64,000 nt of DNA from Microbacterium aoyamense. Its GTDB lineage: Bacteria > Actinomycetota > Actinomycetes > Actinomycetales > Microbacteriaceae. Every line of letters starts with the position of its first letter. Position 1 is the first letter of the stretch. Of the stretch, positions 14,764-23,683 are shown in pieces. Made by a program: the position numbers and the translations under genes. Location: positions 62,001-126,000 of the forward strand of contig NZ_JAKNUT010000002.1 in the NCBI RefSeq assembly GCF_023155855.1, given 5' to 3'. The notes beneath the pieces are model-generated. The model searched no databases and had not been told where the DNA came from. It saw only the letters and a list, made by a program, of their open reading frames with translations.

Positions 14764-16521
14764 GTGGTGACCCGTCTCTCAACGTTCTTCCTCCGTACGC
14801 TCCGCGAAGACCCGGCCGACGCCGAGGTCACGAGCCACAGGCTGCTCGTGCGCGCCGGCTACATCCGCCGCGCCGCACCGGGCATCTTCACGTGGCTGCC
14901 GCTGGGCCTGCGGGTCAAGGCGAAGATCGAAGCGATCATCCGCGACGAGATGACCAACGCGGGCGCCTTCGAGGTGCACTTCCCCGCGCTCCTCCCGCGC
15001 GAGCCCTACGAGCAGTCGGGCCGCTGGACCTCGTACGGCGACGGCATCTTCCGCCTGCAGGACCGCCGCGGCGCCGACTACCTGCTCGCGCCCACGCACG
15101 AGGAGATGTTCACGCTGCTCGTGAAGGACCTCTACTCGTCGTACAAGGATCTGCCCCTGTCGATCTACCAGATCCAGGACAAGTACCGCGACGAGGCGCG
15201 TCCGCGCGCCGGGCTCCTGCGCGGGCGCGAGTTCACGATGAAGGACGCGTATTCGTTCGACTACACGGATGCGGGACTCGACGAGAGCTACCAGGCGCAG
15301 CGCGACGCGTACGAGCGCATCTTCCAGCGTTTCGGGCTCGAGTACGTCATCGTCGCGGCTGACAACGGCCTCATGGGCGGTGCGCGGAGCGAGGAGTTCC
15401 TGCACCCGATCGCGGTCGGCGAGGACACCTTCGTGCGCTCCGCGGGCGGTTACGCCGCGAACGTCGAGGCGTTCACGACGATCGCGCCCGAAGCGATCCC
15501 GTTCGACGGCCTGGCCGAGCCGGTGATCTTCGACTCGCCCGACACGCCCACGATCGAGACCCTCGTCGCGCACTCGAACGCGCACCTCGACGGCGAGTAC
15601 ACCGCGGCCGACACCCTCAAGAACGTCGTCCTCGCCCTCACGCACCTCGACGGCACGCGCGAGCTGGTCATCGTCGGTCTTCCGGGCGACCGCGAGATCG
15701 ACGACAAGCGCGCCGAGGTCGCCTTCGCGCCCGCAGCCGTCGAAGCGGCGACCCCCGAGGACTTCGAGCGCAACCCGCTCCTGGTCAAGGGCTACATCGG
15801 ACCGTGGTCCGAGACCGGCGCGATCCTCGGCGAGGAGTCGGCCACGGGCATCCGGTACCTCCTCGACCCGCGCGTCGTCGACGGGACGTCGTGGATCACG
15901 GGCGCCAACATCGACGAGAAGCACGTGCACTCGCTCGTCGCGGGCCGTGACTTCACCGCCGACGGCATCGTCGAGGTCGCGAACGTGCGTGCGGGCGACC
16001 CCGCGCCGGACGGCTCCGGCCCCGTCGAACTCGCACGCGGCATGGAGATCGGCCACGTGTTCCAGCTCGGCCGTTTCTTCGCCGAGACGCTCGGGCTCAA
16101 GGTTCTCGACGAGAACGGCAAGCTCGTCACGGTCACGATGGGCTCGTACGGCATCGGCGTGACCCGCATCCTCGCGATCCTCGCCGAACTCAACAACGAC
16201 GACAAGGGTCTCGTGTGGCCCGAGTCGATCGCGCCGTTCGACGTGCAGGTCGTAGCGGCGGGGCGGGATGCCGTGGCGTTCGACGTCGCGGCGGCGCTCG
16301 CCGATTCGCTCGAGGGCGCAGGGCTCGACGTGCTGTACGACGACCGCGCGAAGGTCTCGCCCGGCGTGAAGTTCGCCGACGCGGAGCTCGTCGGCGTGCC
16401 GAAGGTCGTCGTCGTCGGCCGTGGTGCTGCCGAGGGCCAGGTCGAGCTGTGGGACCGTCGCTCGGGCGACCGCGAGCACATCTCGGTCGATGAGGCCGTG
16501 GCGAGGCTCACGGCGCGCTGA
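14764..16521 (+). CDS. proS: prolyl-tRNA synthetase (bacterial type with editing insertion)
   Basis: 585 residues from GTG 14764. Class II motif 1 lies near residue 40, motif 2 ([17 protein letters not shown], with the TMKDAYSFD run after it) near 140-165, and motif 3 ([11 protein letters not shown]) near 460. An INS cis-editing domain fills residues ~220-400, which marks the long bacterial form that removes misacylated Ala-tRNA-Pro. An anticodon-binding domain ([14 protein letters not shown] onward) ends the protein. The start is set by the leaderless -10 box. A second GTG at 14767 is also possible. Confidence 0.96.
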   Translation: MVTRLSTFFLRTLREDPADAEVTSHRLLVRAGYIRRAAPGIFTWLPLGLRVKAKIEAIIRDEMTNAGAFEVHFPALLPREPYEQSGRWTSYGDGIFRLQDRRGADYLLAPTHEEMFTLLVKDLYSSYKDLPLSIYQIQDKYRDEARPRAGLLRGREFTMKDAYSFDYTDAGLDESYQAQRDAYERIFQRFGLEYVIVAADNGLMGGARSEEFLHPIAVGEDTFVRSAGGYAANVEAFTTIAPEAIPFDGLAEPVIFDSPDTPTIETLVAHSNAHLDGEYTAADTLKNVVLALTHLDGTRELVIVGLPGDREIDDKRAEVAFAPAAVEAATPEDFERNPLLVKGYIGPWSETGAILGEESATGIRYLLDPRVVDGTSWITGANIDEKHVHSLVAGRDFTADGIVEVANVRAGDPAPDGSGPVELARGMEIGHVFQLGRFFAETLGLKVLDENGKLVTVTMGSYGIGVTRILAILAELNNDDKGLVWPESIAPFDVQVVAAGRDAVAFDVAAALADSLEGAGLDVLYDDRAKVSPGVKFADAELVGVPKVVVVGRGAAEGQVELWDRRSGDREHISVDEAVARLTAR

Positions 16522-16573
16522 CCGCTCCCCGCGCAGGAGGCATCGGCGAGGTCGGTGACGTTCGAGCGATGCT

Positions 16574-17467
16574 TCAGGCGTCGACGAGCGCGCGGAGCTC
16601 CTCGACCATCTGCTCGGACTGGCGCAGGAGTTCGCGCAGGCGCACGTCGGTCGAGGACGGGGGAACGGATGCCGCGGCCTCCGCGCCCGTCGTGATCGAT
16701 CCCGACACGGCTCCCGCCGCGACCCCCTTCGCCGTGTGTTCGACGGAGGGCTTCACCGCCGCCTCGGCGGGCGCGTCCGCCGAGGCCTCCGTCGCCGACT
16801 TCGACGGCCCGAGGAAGAGGTTCGCGAGGTAGCCCGTGAACGTGCCGAAGATGCCGACGCCGACGACGATGATGAGGGTGCCGATGAGGCGACCGGCGGT
16901 GGTGACGGGGTACTGATCCCCGTAGCCGACGGTCGAGATCGTCACGAGCGTGTACCAGAGCGCATCGGAGGCGCTCTGGATGTTCGCGCCCTCGGCGTCC
17001 TCTTCGACCCACAGGATCGAGAGACTGCCGAACTGCAGGACGAAGACACCCATGAGCAGCAGCGTCATGAGCGTCGAGTTCGCCCGATCGTGGACCAGCG
17101 TGTTCCAGACGGTGCGGGGTCCGACATCCCGCAACAGCCGGTAGACCCGCAGCAGGCGGAAGATGCGCAGGATCTTGAGCTGTGCGAACGGCAGACTCGC
17201 GAGCAGATCTGCCCAGCCGAATCCGCGGAAGAAGTACCGGGCCGCCGACTCGGCAGTCGCCATGCGGTAGATGAAGTCGCCGAGGAAGATGAGGCTGAAC
17301 AGTCCGTTCATGACCTGGAGCACGATCTGCAGCGCGCCGTCGCCCTGCAACGCGTACACGAGCACGAGGTTCGCGATCGACAGCAGCGACAGGATGCCGA
17401 TGAAGATCTCGTACGCGGTGTTCTTCAGCTCGGAGCGAGCGCGTGCCTTGCGGCTCTCGCGGGACAT
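16574..17467 (-). CDS. voltage-sensor-type potassium channel
   Basis: 297 residues from ATG 17467 with GAGGAGG upstream. It has the six-helix Kv layout. S1-S3 occupy about residues 18-95. An S4-like helix at 97-113 (QLKILRIFRLLRVYRLLR) has basic residues every third position. The pore domain carries the selectivity filter TVGYGD at residues 179-184. The C-terminal ~80 residues are an Ala/Ser-rich linker plus a short predicted coiled coil (LRELLRQSEQMVEELRAL) that may hold the tetramer together. It probably acts as a K+ channel in the plasma membrane. It is convergent with proS. Confidence 0.9.
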   Translation of the reverse strand: MSRESRKARARSELKNTAYEIFIGILSLLSIANLVLVYALQGDGALQIVLQVMNGLFSLIFLGDFIYRMATAESAARYFFRGFGWADLLASLPFAQLKILRIFRLLRVYRLLRDVGPRTVWNTLVHDRANSTLMTLLLMGVFVLQFGSLSILWVEEDAEGANIQSASDALWYTLVTISTVGYGDQYPVTTAGRLIGTLIIVVGVGIFGTFTGYLANLFLGPSKSATEASADAPAEAAVKPSVEHTAKGVAAGAVSGSITTGAEAAASVPPSSTDVRLRELLRQSEQMVEELRALVDA

Positions 17468-17631
17468 GGGGCCTCCTCGGAAAGGGTCTCCCCGCGATCC
17501 TCGCGGATTCTCCGGGCGGGAGCTTCGTTCGGAGCGGGTGATTTCCGGAGGAGGGGATCGGGATGCGGGCGCACACGCGCCGAGGGCACCCTTCGTTTCG
17601 GCTCCGCTCCTGTCGGCGCCGGCCGCAGGGC

Positions 17632-18141
17632 TCAGCAGCTGACGGAGCCGTGCACCATGGTGTCGTCGGGCGTGTCCTTCGTCACGAGCGCCTTGAGCAT
17701 TCCGGCCGCCGTGGCGAGCTTTCCGTGGCGAGGCTCCCAGAACTCGCACTCGGTCGGGCTGACGCGCAGGAGCGTGATGCCGGGCGTCTCGAGCCCGTCT
17801 TCGAACCAGATGTCGAGGGATGCGGTGTACAGCTCCTCCATCTTCGCCCGGTCGTCGACGGTGCGCGCCCTGCCGGCGACGGACACGAAGCGGTACCCCT
17901 TCGCGTCGAGATACGCGAGGTTGACGTCGTGGTCGGCTTCGGCCTCCTCGACCTTCTTGCTGTCGTCGAGGGTGAAGAACCAGATATCGCCGTTCTCGTC
18001 CATCTGGCGAGTGCTCATAGGCCTCGAGACGAGGTTCCCCGCCGCATCCTGCGTCGTCAGCATCGTGAAGTCGATGTCTTCGACGAGTTCCTTCACCCGT
18101 GCGATCGCCTCGGGCCCGGTCACTTCTGCTGCATCGGTCAT
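17632..18141 (-). CDS. general stress protein 26-like pyridoxamine oxidase-fold protein
   Basis: 169 residues. It has the split-barrel FMN-binding fold of the general stress protein 26 group: IDFTMLTTQDAAGNLVSRPM opens the barrel, followed by GDIWFFTLDDSKKVEEAE and VNLAYLDAKGYRFVSVAGRARTV. The C-terminal FWEPRHGK segment is also typical. These proteins are often induced by general stress and bind flavin, but their reaction is poorly defined. GGAGGG stands 7 nt before the ATG. The 164-nt gap downstream (17468-17631) holds G/C-rich palindromes only. Confidence 0.85.
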   Translation of the reverse strand: MTDAAEVTGPEAIARVKELVEDIDFTMLTTQDAAGNLVSRPMSTRQMDENGDIWFFTLDDSKKVEEAEADHDVNLAYLDAKGYRFVSVAGRARTVDDRAKMEELYTASLDIWFEDGLETPGITLLRVSPTECEFWEPRHGKLATAAGMLKALVTKDTPDDTMVHGSVSC

Positions 18142-18189
18142 GCATCCACCCTCCGGCCGCGTGGCGGGCGCGAGGAAGGGGCTTGACAG

Positions 18190-19044
18190 TCAGAGCCGGG
18201 CGTAGCGTGCGCGGAAGACGCAGAACACGCCGTAGACGATGAGTCCGACGCCGACCGCCGACGCGAGCCAGGGTCCGTAGGGGAGCGCGATCAGCGCCGA
18301 AACGGCCGCGTCGAGGCCGCCCGCGGCGTCGGGATCGACCTTGATGGCCGCCACCAGCAGCAGGATCCCCAGGATCAGCAGAGCGATGCCCTTGGCGATG
18401 AACCCGACGATGCCGAGGACCTTGACGCCGTCGCCCAGGGCGCCCGACGGAATCGACATCTTCTTCTCGAAGCTGCGCATCCCACCCATCACGACGAAGG
18501 CGATGCCGCCGATCGCGACCCCGACGCCGACCGCGCCGAGCAGGAATACGCCGCCGGGGATCCCGAGCACGCCGCGGCTGGCGTCCTGGGCGGCGGTGTC
18601 GCCGTCCGGTTGCGCGCCGAGTGCGACGGATGCGGCGACGACCCCGAGTGCGATGAAGACGACCGCCTGGCCGAACTCCGAGACGCGCACGCCCCACTTC
18701 GAGGCCTTCTCGACCGTGTCGTCGCTCACGACGGAATCGATCGCGTCGGGCGCGCTCGTCGTCGTCGGTCGTGCGAGCACCCCTTCGAGCACGTGCCACA
18801 CACCGAGTGCCCACAGCGCGACCGCGAGGATCCACAGCACCGCGAACCCGAGCGGCGCGGCCGCAATGGCCTTGAACGCGCCGGCCTGGTCCGTCTCACC
18901 GTCGCCGCCGAACGCGACGACGAGCACGATCACGCCGATCAGGATGTGCACGAGGCCGTTCGCGGCGTAGCCGGCGCGCGCCGCGAATCGCAGGGCGGGG
19001 GTGTTCTTCGCCTCGCGCGCGACGCGCCGGGCCTCGGGGTTCAT
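18190..19044 (-). CDS. DUF1206 membrane protein
   Basis: 284 residues from ATG 19044. Three similar two-helix repeats (about residues 15-95, 105-190 and 205-284) each open with an Arg/Lys-Gly-x-aromatic turn, for example ARAGYAANGLVHILIGV, GVRVSEFGQAVVFIALGV and GIVGFIAKGIALLILGI. This internal threefold repeat is the hallmark of DUF1206 proteins, whose function is not known. The gene looks leaderless: TATCGT at 19051-19056 ends 6 nt before the ATG. The upstream start at 19200 would run through an inverted repeat and the promoter, so it is rejected. Confidence 0.85.
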   Translation of the reverse strand: MNPEARRVAREAKNTPALRFAARAGYAANGLVHILIGVIVLVVAFGGDGETDQAGAFKAIAAAPLGFAVLWILAVALWALGVWHVLEGVLARPTTTSAPDAIDSVVSDDTVEKASKWGVRVSEFGQAVVFIALGVVAASVALGAQPDGDTAAQDASRGVLGIPGGVFLLGAVGVGVAIGGIAFVVMGGMRSFEKKMSIPSGALGDGVKVLGIVGFIAKGIALLILGILLLVAAIKVDPDAAGGLDAAVSALIALPYGPWLASAVGVGLIVYGVFCVFRARYARL

Positions 19045-19050
19045 CCCCTC

Positions 19051-19056
19051 ACGATA
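19051..19056 (-). promoter_or_regulatory. -10 box of leaderless DUF1206 gene
   Basis: TATCGT on the minus strand, 6 nt before ATG 19044. Confidence 0.6.
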
Positions 19057-19076
19057 GGCCGCCAGGCAACGAGAAT

Positions 19077-19140
19077 CGGTCAACCGCGCGAAGTTCGGAG
19101 TCGTGGCGGCTTTCGAGTCCGAAGTACGCGTGGTTGACCG
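19077..19140. repeat. 23-nt imperfect inverted repeat between divergent genes
   Basis: Arms 19077-19099 (CGGTCAACC...TTCGGA) and 19118-19140 (TCCGAA...GGTTGACCG) match at 20 of 23 positions around an 18-nt spacer. It lies between the DUF1206 promoter and the LOG-family start and could be an operator for either, or a transcribed hairpin. Confidence 0.6.
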
Positions 19141-19214
19141 ATCTTCGTGAGGGGTGCGCGAGGCCCGGGGCACGTTCTCTGACGACGAGGCGGCGCTCAT
19201 GCCAGGCTGAGACC

Positions 19215-20264
19215 ATGGCGAGCACGAATCCCATTCCGCCCGAAGTGACCGACGAACTGCGCGCGACCATCGACGCCGCCGGAATCGCCGAGAGCAGCGA
19301 CCTCATCGCGCGGATCCTCGCGACGGGAATCGGTCTGGGGCTCGACGAGACCGACCGGCTCGATCTCAAGATCACCTCCGCCGCGCTCACCGAGATGCGG
19401 GCGGCCTTCCGTCTGTTCGCGCCCTATGCGGGCATCCCGAAGGTCACTATCTTCGGATCGGCCCGCACCTTGCCCGACCACGCGCTCTACCGTCAGACGG
19501 TCGAGATGGCGGCCGCGCTCGCCGACGCGGGATGGATGGTGGTCACCGGTGCGGGGCCGGGAATAATGAAGGCCGCCGCCGAGGGCGCGGGGCCCGAGCA
19601 GTCGCTCGGCGTCTCGATCCGCCTGCCGTTCGAAGAGAGGCCCAATGCGATCGTCGAGGCCAGCGCGCGCAACGTCGCGATGAAGTACTTCTTCACGCGC
19701 AAGCTCATGCTCGTGAAGGAGTCCAGCGGTTTCGTCTGCGTGCCGGGCGGCTTCGGCACGCTCGACGAGATGTTCGAGCTTCTGACCCTGCAGCAGACCG
19801 GCAAGGCCGAGCCGACGCCGATCGTGCTGCTCGATGAGCCGGGCGGCACCTTCTGGACCGGTCTTCAGCGTTTCGTCGACGACCAGCTGGTCCGGTCGGG
19901 GGTGATCTCACCCGACGACTTCGATCGTGTCTTCGTGACGGACTCGGTCGAGGCCGCGACGGATCACATCACCGGTTTCTGGCGCAACTACGACTCGCTG
20001 CGCTGGGTGGGCGGCACGCTCGTGCTGCGGCTGAAGAACGAGCCGACGGATGCCGAGATCGAGGCGCTCAACGACCGTTTCGCGGGCCTCCTCGCGAGCG
20101 GACGCGTCGAGCGCGCGGAGCCCCTCCGCAGCGAACGCGAAGACGATGATCGCCTCGAGCTGCCGCGCCTCGTCCTGCGGCTGAACCAGTTCCGCGTCGG
20201 CGAGCTCTACCGCCTCATCCGAGCCGTCAACGAGCTCGAGTCGGCTCAGCGCGCTTCGAGGTAG
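19215..20264 (+). CDS. LOG-family protein (cytokinin-type nucleotide phosphoribohydrolase fold)
   Basis: 349 residues from ATG 19215. The Rossmann-like core begins at VTIFGSARTL (about 78-87) and contains TGAGPGIMKAAAEGA. The catalytic PGGFGTLDE motif of the LOG family lies at 177-185. LOG enzymes cleave nucleoside 5'-monophosphates, releasing a base such as a cytokinin. This long form has N- and C-terminal extensions compared with the ~190-residue LOG, closer to PpnN-like proteins, so a role in nucleotide turnover is equally likely. The 3' end overlaps the convergent response regulator by 19 nt. Confidence 0.85.
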   Translation: MASTNPIPPEVTDELRATIDAAGIAESSDLIARILATGIGLGLDETDRLDLKITSAALTEMRAAFRLFAPYAGIPKVTIFGSARTLPDHALYRQTVEMAAALADAGWMVVTGAGPGIMKAAAEGAGPEQSLGVSIRLPFEERPNAIVEASARNVAMKYFFTRKLMLVKESSGFVCVPGGFGTLDEMFELLTLQQTGKAEPTPIVLLDEPGGTFWTGLQRFVDDQLVRSGVISPDDFDRVFVTDSVEAATDHITGFWRNYDSLRWVGGTLVLRLKNEPTDAEIEALNDRFAGLLASGRVERAEPLRSEREDDDRLELPRLVLRLNQFRVGELYRLIRAVNELESAQRASR

Positions 20265-20881
20265 GCGAGGATCGCGCGCACGCGCCGGTTGCCGTCCGGG
20301 CTCTCGGGCAGACCGAGCTTCGCGAAGATGCTGCCGATGTGGGTCTCGATCGTGCGCTCCGAGAGGAAGAGCCGCTGCCCGATCGCGGCGTTCGACCAAC
20401 CCTCGGCCATGAGCGAGAGCACATCGACCTCGCGCGGCGTGAGGGCGTCGAGGATGGATGCCGCGCGCGCCGCGCCGAGCAGTCGTGTGACGACCTCGGG
20501 GTCGAGCGCCGTTCCCCCCGCGGCGACGCGGTCGAGCGCCACGAGGAACTCGTCGACGTCGAGCACGCGATCCTTCAGCAGATAGCCGATCGCCCCGCCC
20601 GCGACGAGATCGACGGTGTGCCGCGTCTCGATATGCTGCGAAAGCAGCAGCACGGGCGTCGGGGGCTCCCACGCACGGATCTCGAGCGCCGCGCCGATGC
20701 CCTCGTCATCGGACGGCATGCGGATGTCGAGCACGACGATGTCGGGCCGGTGCGCCCGCACCTGTGCGACGGTCGCGGGGGCCGTGGCGGCGCGGCCCAC
20801 GATCTCATGGCCCGCCGTCTCGAGGAGTGCGGCCAGACCCTCGCGGAACAGTGCGGAATCCTCGCCGATCACGACCCGCAC
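20246..20881 (-). CDS. NarL/FixJ-family response regulator
   Basis: 211 residues. The receiver domain shows the acidic pair near residue 7, phosphoacceptor D52 (VVLDIRMP) and K103 (YLLKDR). A LuxR-type helix-turn-helix follows at about 145-205 (LTPREVDVLSLMAEGWSNAAIG, SERTIETHIGSIFAKLG). It should bind DNA after phosphorylation by the histidine kinase whose gene overlaps its 5' end by 13 nt. The two form one operon. Targets are unknown; the neighbouring LOG and membrane protein genes are candidates only by position. Confidence 0.93.
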   Translation of the reverse strand: MRVVIGEDSALFREGLAALLETAGHEIVGRAATAPATVAQVRAHRPDIVVLDIRMPSDDEGIGAALEIRAWEPPTPVLLLSQHIETRHTVDLVAGGAIGYLLKDRVLDVDEFLVALDRVAAGGTALDPEVVTRLLGAARAASILDALTPREVDVLSLMAEGWSNAAIGQRLFLSERTIETHIGSIFAKLGLPESPDGNRRVRAILAYLEAR

Positions 20882-22743
20882 GGCAGCACCGCCTCGACTC
20901 TCGTGCCCCGGCCGGGTGCCGAATCGACGGTGAGCGATCCACCCAGAGCCTCGACGCGGTCGACGAGCCCCGTGAGTCCGCCGGTCGTGCGCAGCCTGGC
21001 GCCGCCGCGACCGTCGTCGGCGACGGCGAGATGCAGGGCCGCGGCATCCATCGTCACGTCGATGCGGATGCGGGATGCCTCGGCATGCCGCAGCGCGTTC
21101 GCGACCGCCTCGCTCGCGACGAAATACGCGGTCGTGGTGACCGCGTCGGGCAGATCCGCGTCCTGCACGTCGAGCTCGATCGTGTCGGGTGCGAGGCGCG
21201 TGAGCCCCGCGAGTGCCGGACCGAGGCCGTCGTCGAGGGCGCTCGGCCGCACGCCGTGTGCGATCTGCCGCAGTTCGGCGACCGCGGTGCCGAGTTCGGC
21301 GACCGCCGTGTCGAGCGTCTCCGAGAGGTGGTCGTCCGCCGACGACGTGCGCTGCAGGACCCGCAGCCGCATGCCCAGTGCGACCAGACGCTGCTGCGCG
21401 CCGTCGTGCAGATCGCGCTCGAGGCGGCGCCGCTCGTCGTACCCCGCCTTCAGGATCCGCGAACGGGATGCCGCGACCTCGCTCATCGCGAGGGAGAGCT
21501 CGGCTCGCATGCGGATCGCGTCGAGGAGCGGCGCGGCGGCCGTCGCGATCGCACCGGCGGGCCGCTTGACCCGACCTGCGGAGGGGACGATGGCGCCGAT
21601 CTCATCTCCGCGCACGCGCACGGATGCCGTCGTCTCGCGCACGGCGATCGGCCGACCGTCGAGGCCGACGAGCGCGGCGTCCGAGAGCCGCCGGTATCCG
21701 ATCCGCAGGCCCTCGTCGCGCAGCGCGGTCTGCAGCGCGTTCTCGACCTCTTCGGGCTCCGCGGCACCCGCGTCGACGCGGACGCTGAGGCGCCGCAGAC
21801 CCGTGACCGCGCGTCCGCGCTCGGGGTACAGCACGTGGTCGGCGCCGCGACGGACGAAAGGATAGGACAGCACGGCGGCCAGCGTGAGCCCGACGGCCGT
21901 CGCGATCGCGGCGACCGGCGACCAGTCGACGAGCGCGAGCCCGACGACGGCGCTCGCGACCGACAGCACGCCGAGCGCCGCGACGCTCAGCACCGTCGCC
22001 GTCACGGTGGCCACGGCGGCCCGATCGATGTCGACGGCGTCGGGATGCAGGAGGCTCATCGTGACGCCGGCCGGGATCGCGGTGTACATGAGCACGAGCC
22101 CGATCGCGACGAGGTCCGGCGTGCCGAAGACGAGGTAGCTCGCCCAGCAGAGCAGGAGCGTGACCGGAAGCGACGCTCCCGTGACATAGATCCAGCGCAG
22201 CTGCAGGCGCGCGCGCTCATCGGAACGGCGGTAGCGGACGATCGGGGCGGCGGCGCACGCGACGAGGAGCGCCAGGAAGATCGGCAGCAGTGCCAGAGCG
22301 ACGGGCGTCGTGGGCGCGAGCAGCGCCGGCACGAGCGCCTGCACTGCGACGACGGCGATGAAGGCCGCGACGACGGAGCACAGCACCCAGCCGACAGTCG
22401 CCCACCGGCGCGAGGCGGTGCGCCCGTCGGGCACCACGAGCAGAAGGATCGCGAAGGACAGATAGAGCAGCATCCACGATCCGGCGGACGGCGACGTCAT
22501 CGTGTCGACCGGAGCCGAGCTGACGATCGCCCCCAGTCCCGCTGCGGCGAGCAGCGCAGAAGCGGGGTGCCCCGGCAACCGGCGCGCGAGCGGGATCGCG
22601 AGAGCGAGCGGCACGAGTCCCACGATCACCTGCGCGACGAACGGGACCAACAGCGGCTTCGAACCGGGAGCCACGAGCCAGGCGGTCGTCACGACGAGCG
22701 CGGCGACCCAGGCCGCGCCGACGGTCACTGTCGTCCAGCGCAT
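20869..22743 (-). CDS. sensor histidine kinase (HisKA_3 type) with membrane sensor
   Basis: 624 residues from ATG 22743. The N-terminal ~300 residues contain about ten hydrophobic segments, so the signal is probably sensed in or at the membrane. A soluble linker region of about 100 residues follows. The HisKA_3 dimerisation helix carries ERDLHDGAQQRL with phosphoacceptor H446. The ATPase domain has VADDGRGGA and TGLVDRVEALGGSL. It phosphorylates the response regulator encoded immediately downstream. The gene seems leaderless, with TATGGT 6 nt before the ATG. A longer upstream frame to 23019 is antisense to the next gene and is rejected. Confidence 0.92.
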   Translation of the reverse strand: MRWTTVTVGAAWVAALVVTTAWLVAPGSKPLLVPFVAQVIVGLVPLALAIPLARRLPGHPASALLAAAGLGAIVSSAPVDTMTSPSAGSWMLLYLSFAILLLVVPDGRTASRRWATVGWVLCSVVAAFIAVVAVQALVPALLAPTTPVALALLPIFLALLVACAAAPIVRYRRSDERARLQLRWIYVTGASLPVTLLLCWASYLVFGTPDLVAIGLVLMYTAIPAGVTMSLLHPDAVDIDRAAVATVTATVLSVAALGVLSVASAVVGLALVDWSPVAAIATAVGLTLAAVLSYPFVRRGADHVLYPERGRAVTGLRRLSVRVDAGAAEPEEVENALQTALRDEGLRIGYRRLSDAALVGLDGRPIAVRETTASVRVRGDEIGAIVPSAGRVKRPAGAIATAAAPLLDAIRMRAELSLAMSEVAASRSRILKAGYDERRRLERDLHDGAQQRLVALGMRLRVLQRTSSADDHLSETLDTAVAELGTAVAELRQIAHGVRPSALDDGLGPALAGLTRLAPDTIELDVQDADLPDAVTTTAYFVASEAVANALRHAEASRIRIDVTMDAAALHLAVADDGRGGARLRTTGGLTGLVDRVEALGGSLTVDSAPGRGTRVEAVLPCGS

Positions 22744-22749
22744 GCCCTC

Positions 22750-22755
22750 ACCATA
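22750..22755 (-). promoter_or_regulatory. -10 box of leaderless histidine kinase gene
   Basis: TATGGT on the minus strand, 6 nt before ATG 22743. Confidence 0.6.
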
Positions 22756-22891
22756 GAGGCGCGACGGTCGCGGCGGGATCCGTGTCAGCACGCGGCGGAC
22801 GACCGTGACGACTCCGATCCCTCGGAGCGCCGTCGGCGCGAGCCTCGAAGTGGTCGGCCACGCGGGCCGCCGCACACCGAAAGGCTTCGAC

Positions 22892-23608
22892 ATGACCACG
22901 ACCTCCGCACCGATCACGGGCGCCGCGACCCGCCTCGTGGACCCCACCATCGGCTTCCGTCGGCGAACGACCGCCGTCGCGCTGCCGCTCGCCTTCGCCC
23001 TGCAGGCGGTCACGAACACGCTCTACTCGCTCTCCGTCGGCGACGGCGTCGGAGACACGGGATCGGGCGATGAGACGCTCGCCTTCTACGCAGCGCACGG
23101 CGGCGCGATGACCGTTGCGACGATCGTCTCGCTGATCGGATCGCTGCTCGTCGTGCCGGGCGTGCTCGCAGCGCTCCGGGTCCTTCGTCCGACCCGCCCT
23201 CGACTGTCGCTCGCGGCGGGCATCCTCATGATCGCTGGCTATATCGCGTACTTCGGCATCGTCTTCACGAACTACGACACCATCGCGCTCGCCCGGTTCA
23301 CCGTCGATGCCGGCGCCGCCCTCGACGAGCGTGCCGCCATTCCCGGCGCCATCGTCGTCTTCCTCCTCTTCGTCGCGGGCAACCTCGTCGGCACGCTGCT
23401 GCTCGGGCTCGCCGTCATCCTGTCCAGGAGCCTGCCGTGGTGGGCCGGGGCGCTCATCATCGGCTGGCCCGTCGGACACGTCGTGAACCTGGTCGTCGGC
23501 AGCGAGTGGTTCGCCGTCGCCGGGGGAGCGCTCGAGGTGATCGGACTGTGCGTCGTCGCTGTCGCCGCGCTGCGGCTCTCGAACGCGGAGTGGGCCGCGC
23601 GCGGGTGA
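22892..23608 (+). CDS. multispanning membrane protein, family not certain
   Basis: 238 residues from ATG 22892, preceded by AAGG; an earlier in-frame ATG at about 22808 has no clear signal. It has about six or seven membrane helices, with a conserved-looking DGVGDTGSGDETLAFYAAHGG loop early on and paired helices after it. The layout is reminiscent of DUF4386-type membrane proteins, but I cannot confirm the family. It is divergent from the two-component genes and might be their target. A strong hairpin follows the stop. Confidence 0.65.
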   Translation: MTTTSAPITGAATRLVDPTIGFRRRTTAVALPLAFALQAVTNTLYSLSVGDGVGDTGSGDETLAFYAAHGGAMTVATIVSLIGSLLVVPGVLAALRVLRPTRPRLSLAAGILMIAGYIAYFGIVFTNYDTIALARFTVDAGAALDERAAIPGAIVVFLLFVAGNLVGTLLLGLAVILSRSLPWWAGALIIGWPVGHVVNLVVGSEWFAVAGGALEVIGLCVVAVAALRLSNAEWAARG

Positions 23609-23628
23609 CGTCCGGGTGATGCGCAGAG

Positions 23629-23667
23629 CGATGGATGCCGCGCCCGGCCGGGCCGCGGCATCCATCG
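23629..23667 (+). terminator. 14-bp hairpin after the membrane protein gene
   Basis: CGATGGATGCCGCG (23629-23642) pairs perfectly with CGCGGCATCCATCG (23654-23667) around an 11-nt loop. There is no T tract. It separates the membrane protein gene from the lipase promoter that begins 4 nt later. Confidence 0.6.
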
Positions 23668-23670
23668 TTC

Positions 23671-23676
23671 TACGAT
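23671..23676 (+). promoter_or_regulatory. -10 box of leaderless lipase gene
   Basis: TACGAT, 7 nt before GTG 23684. Confidence 0.6.
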
Positions 23677-23683
23677 TGATCCG

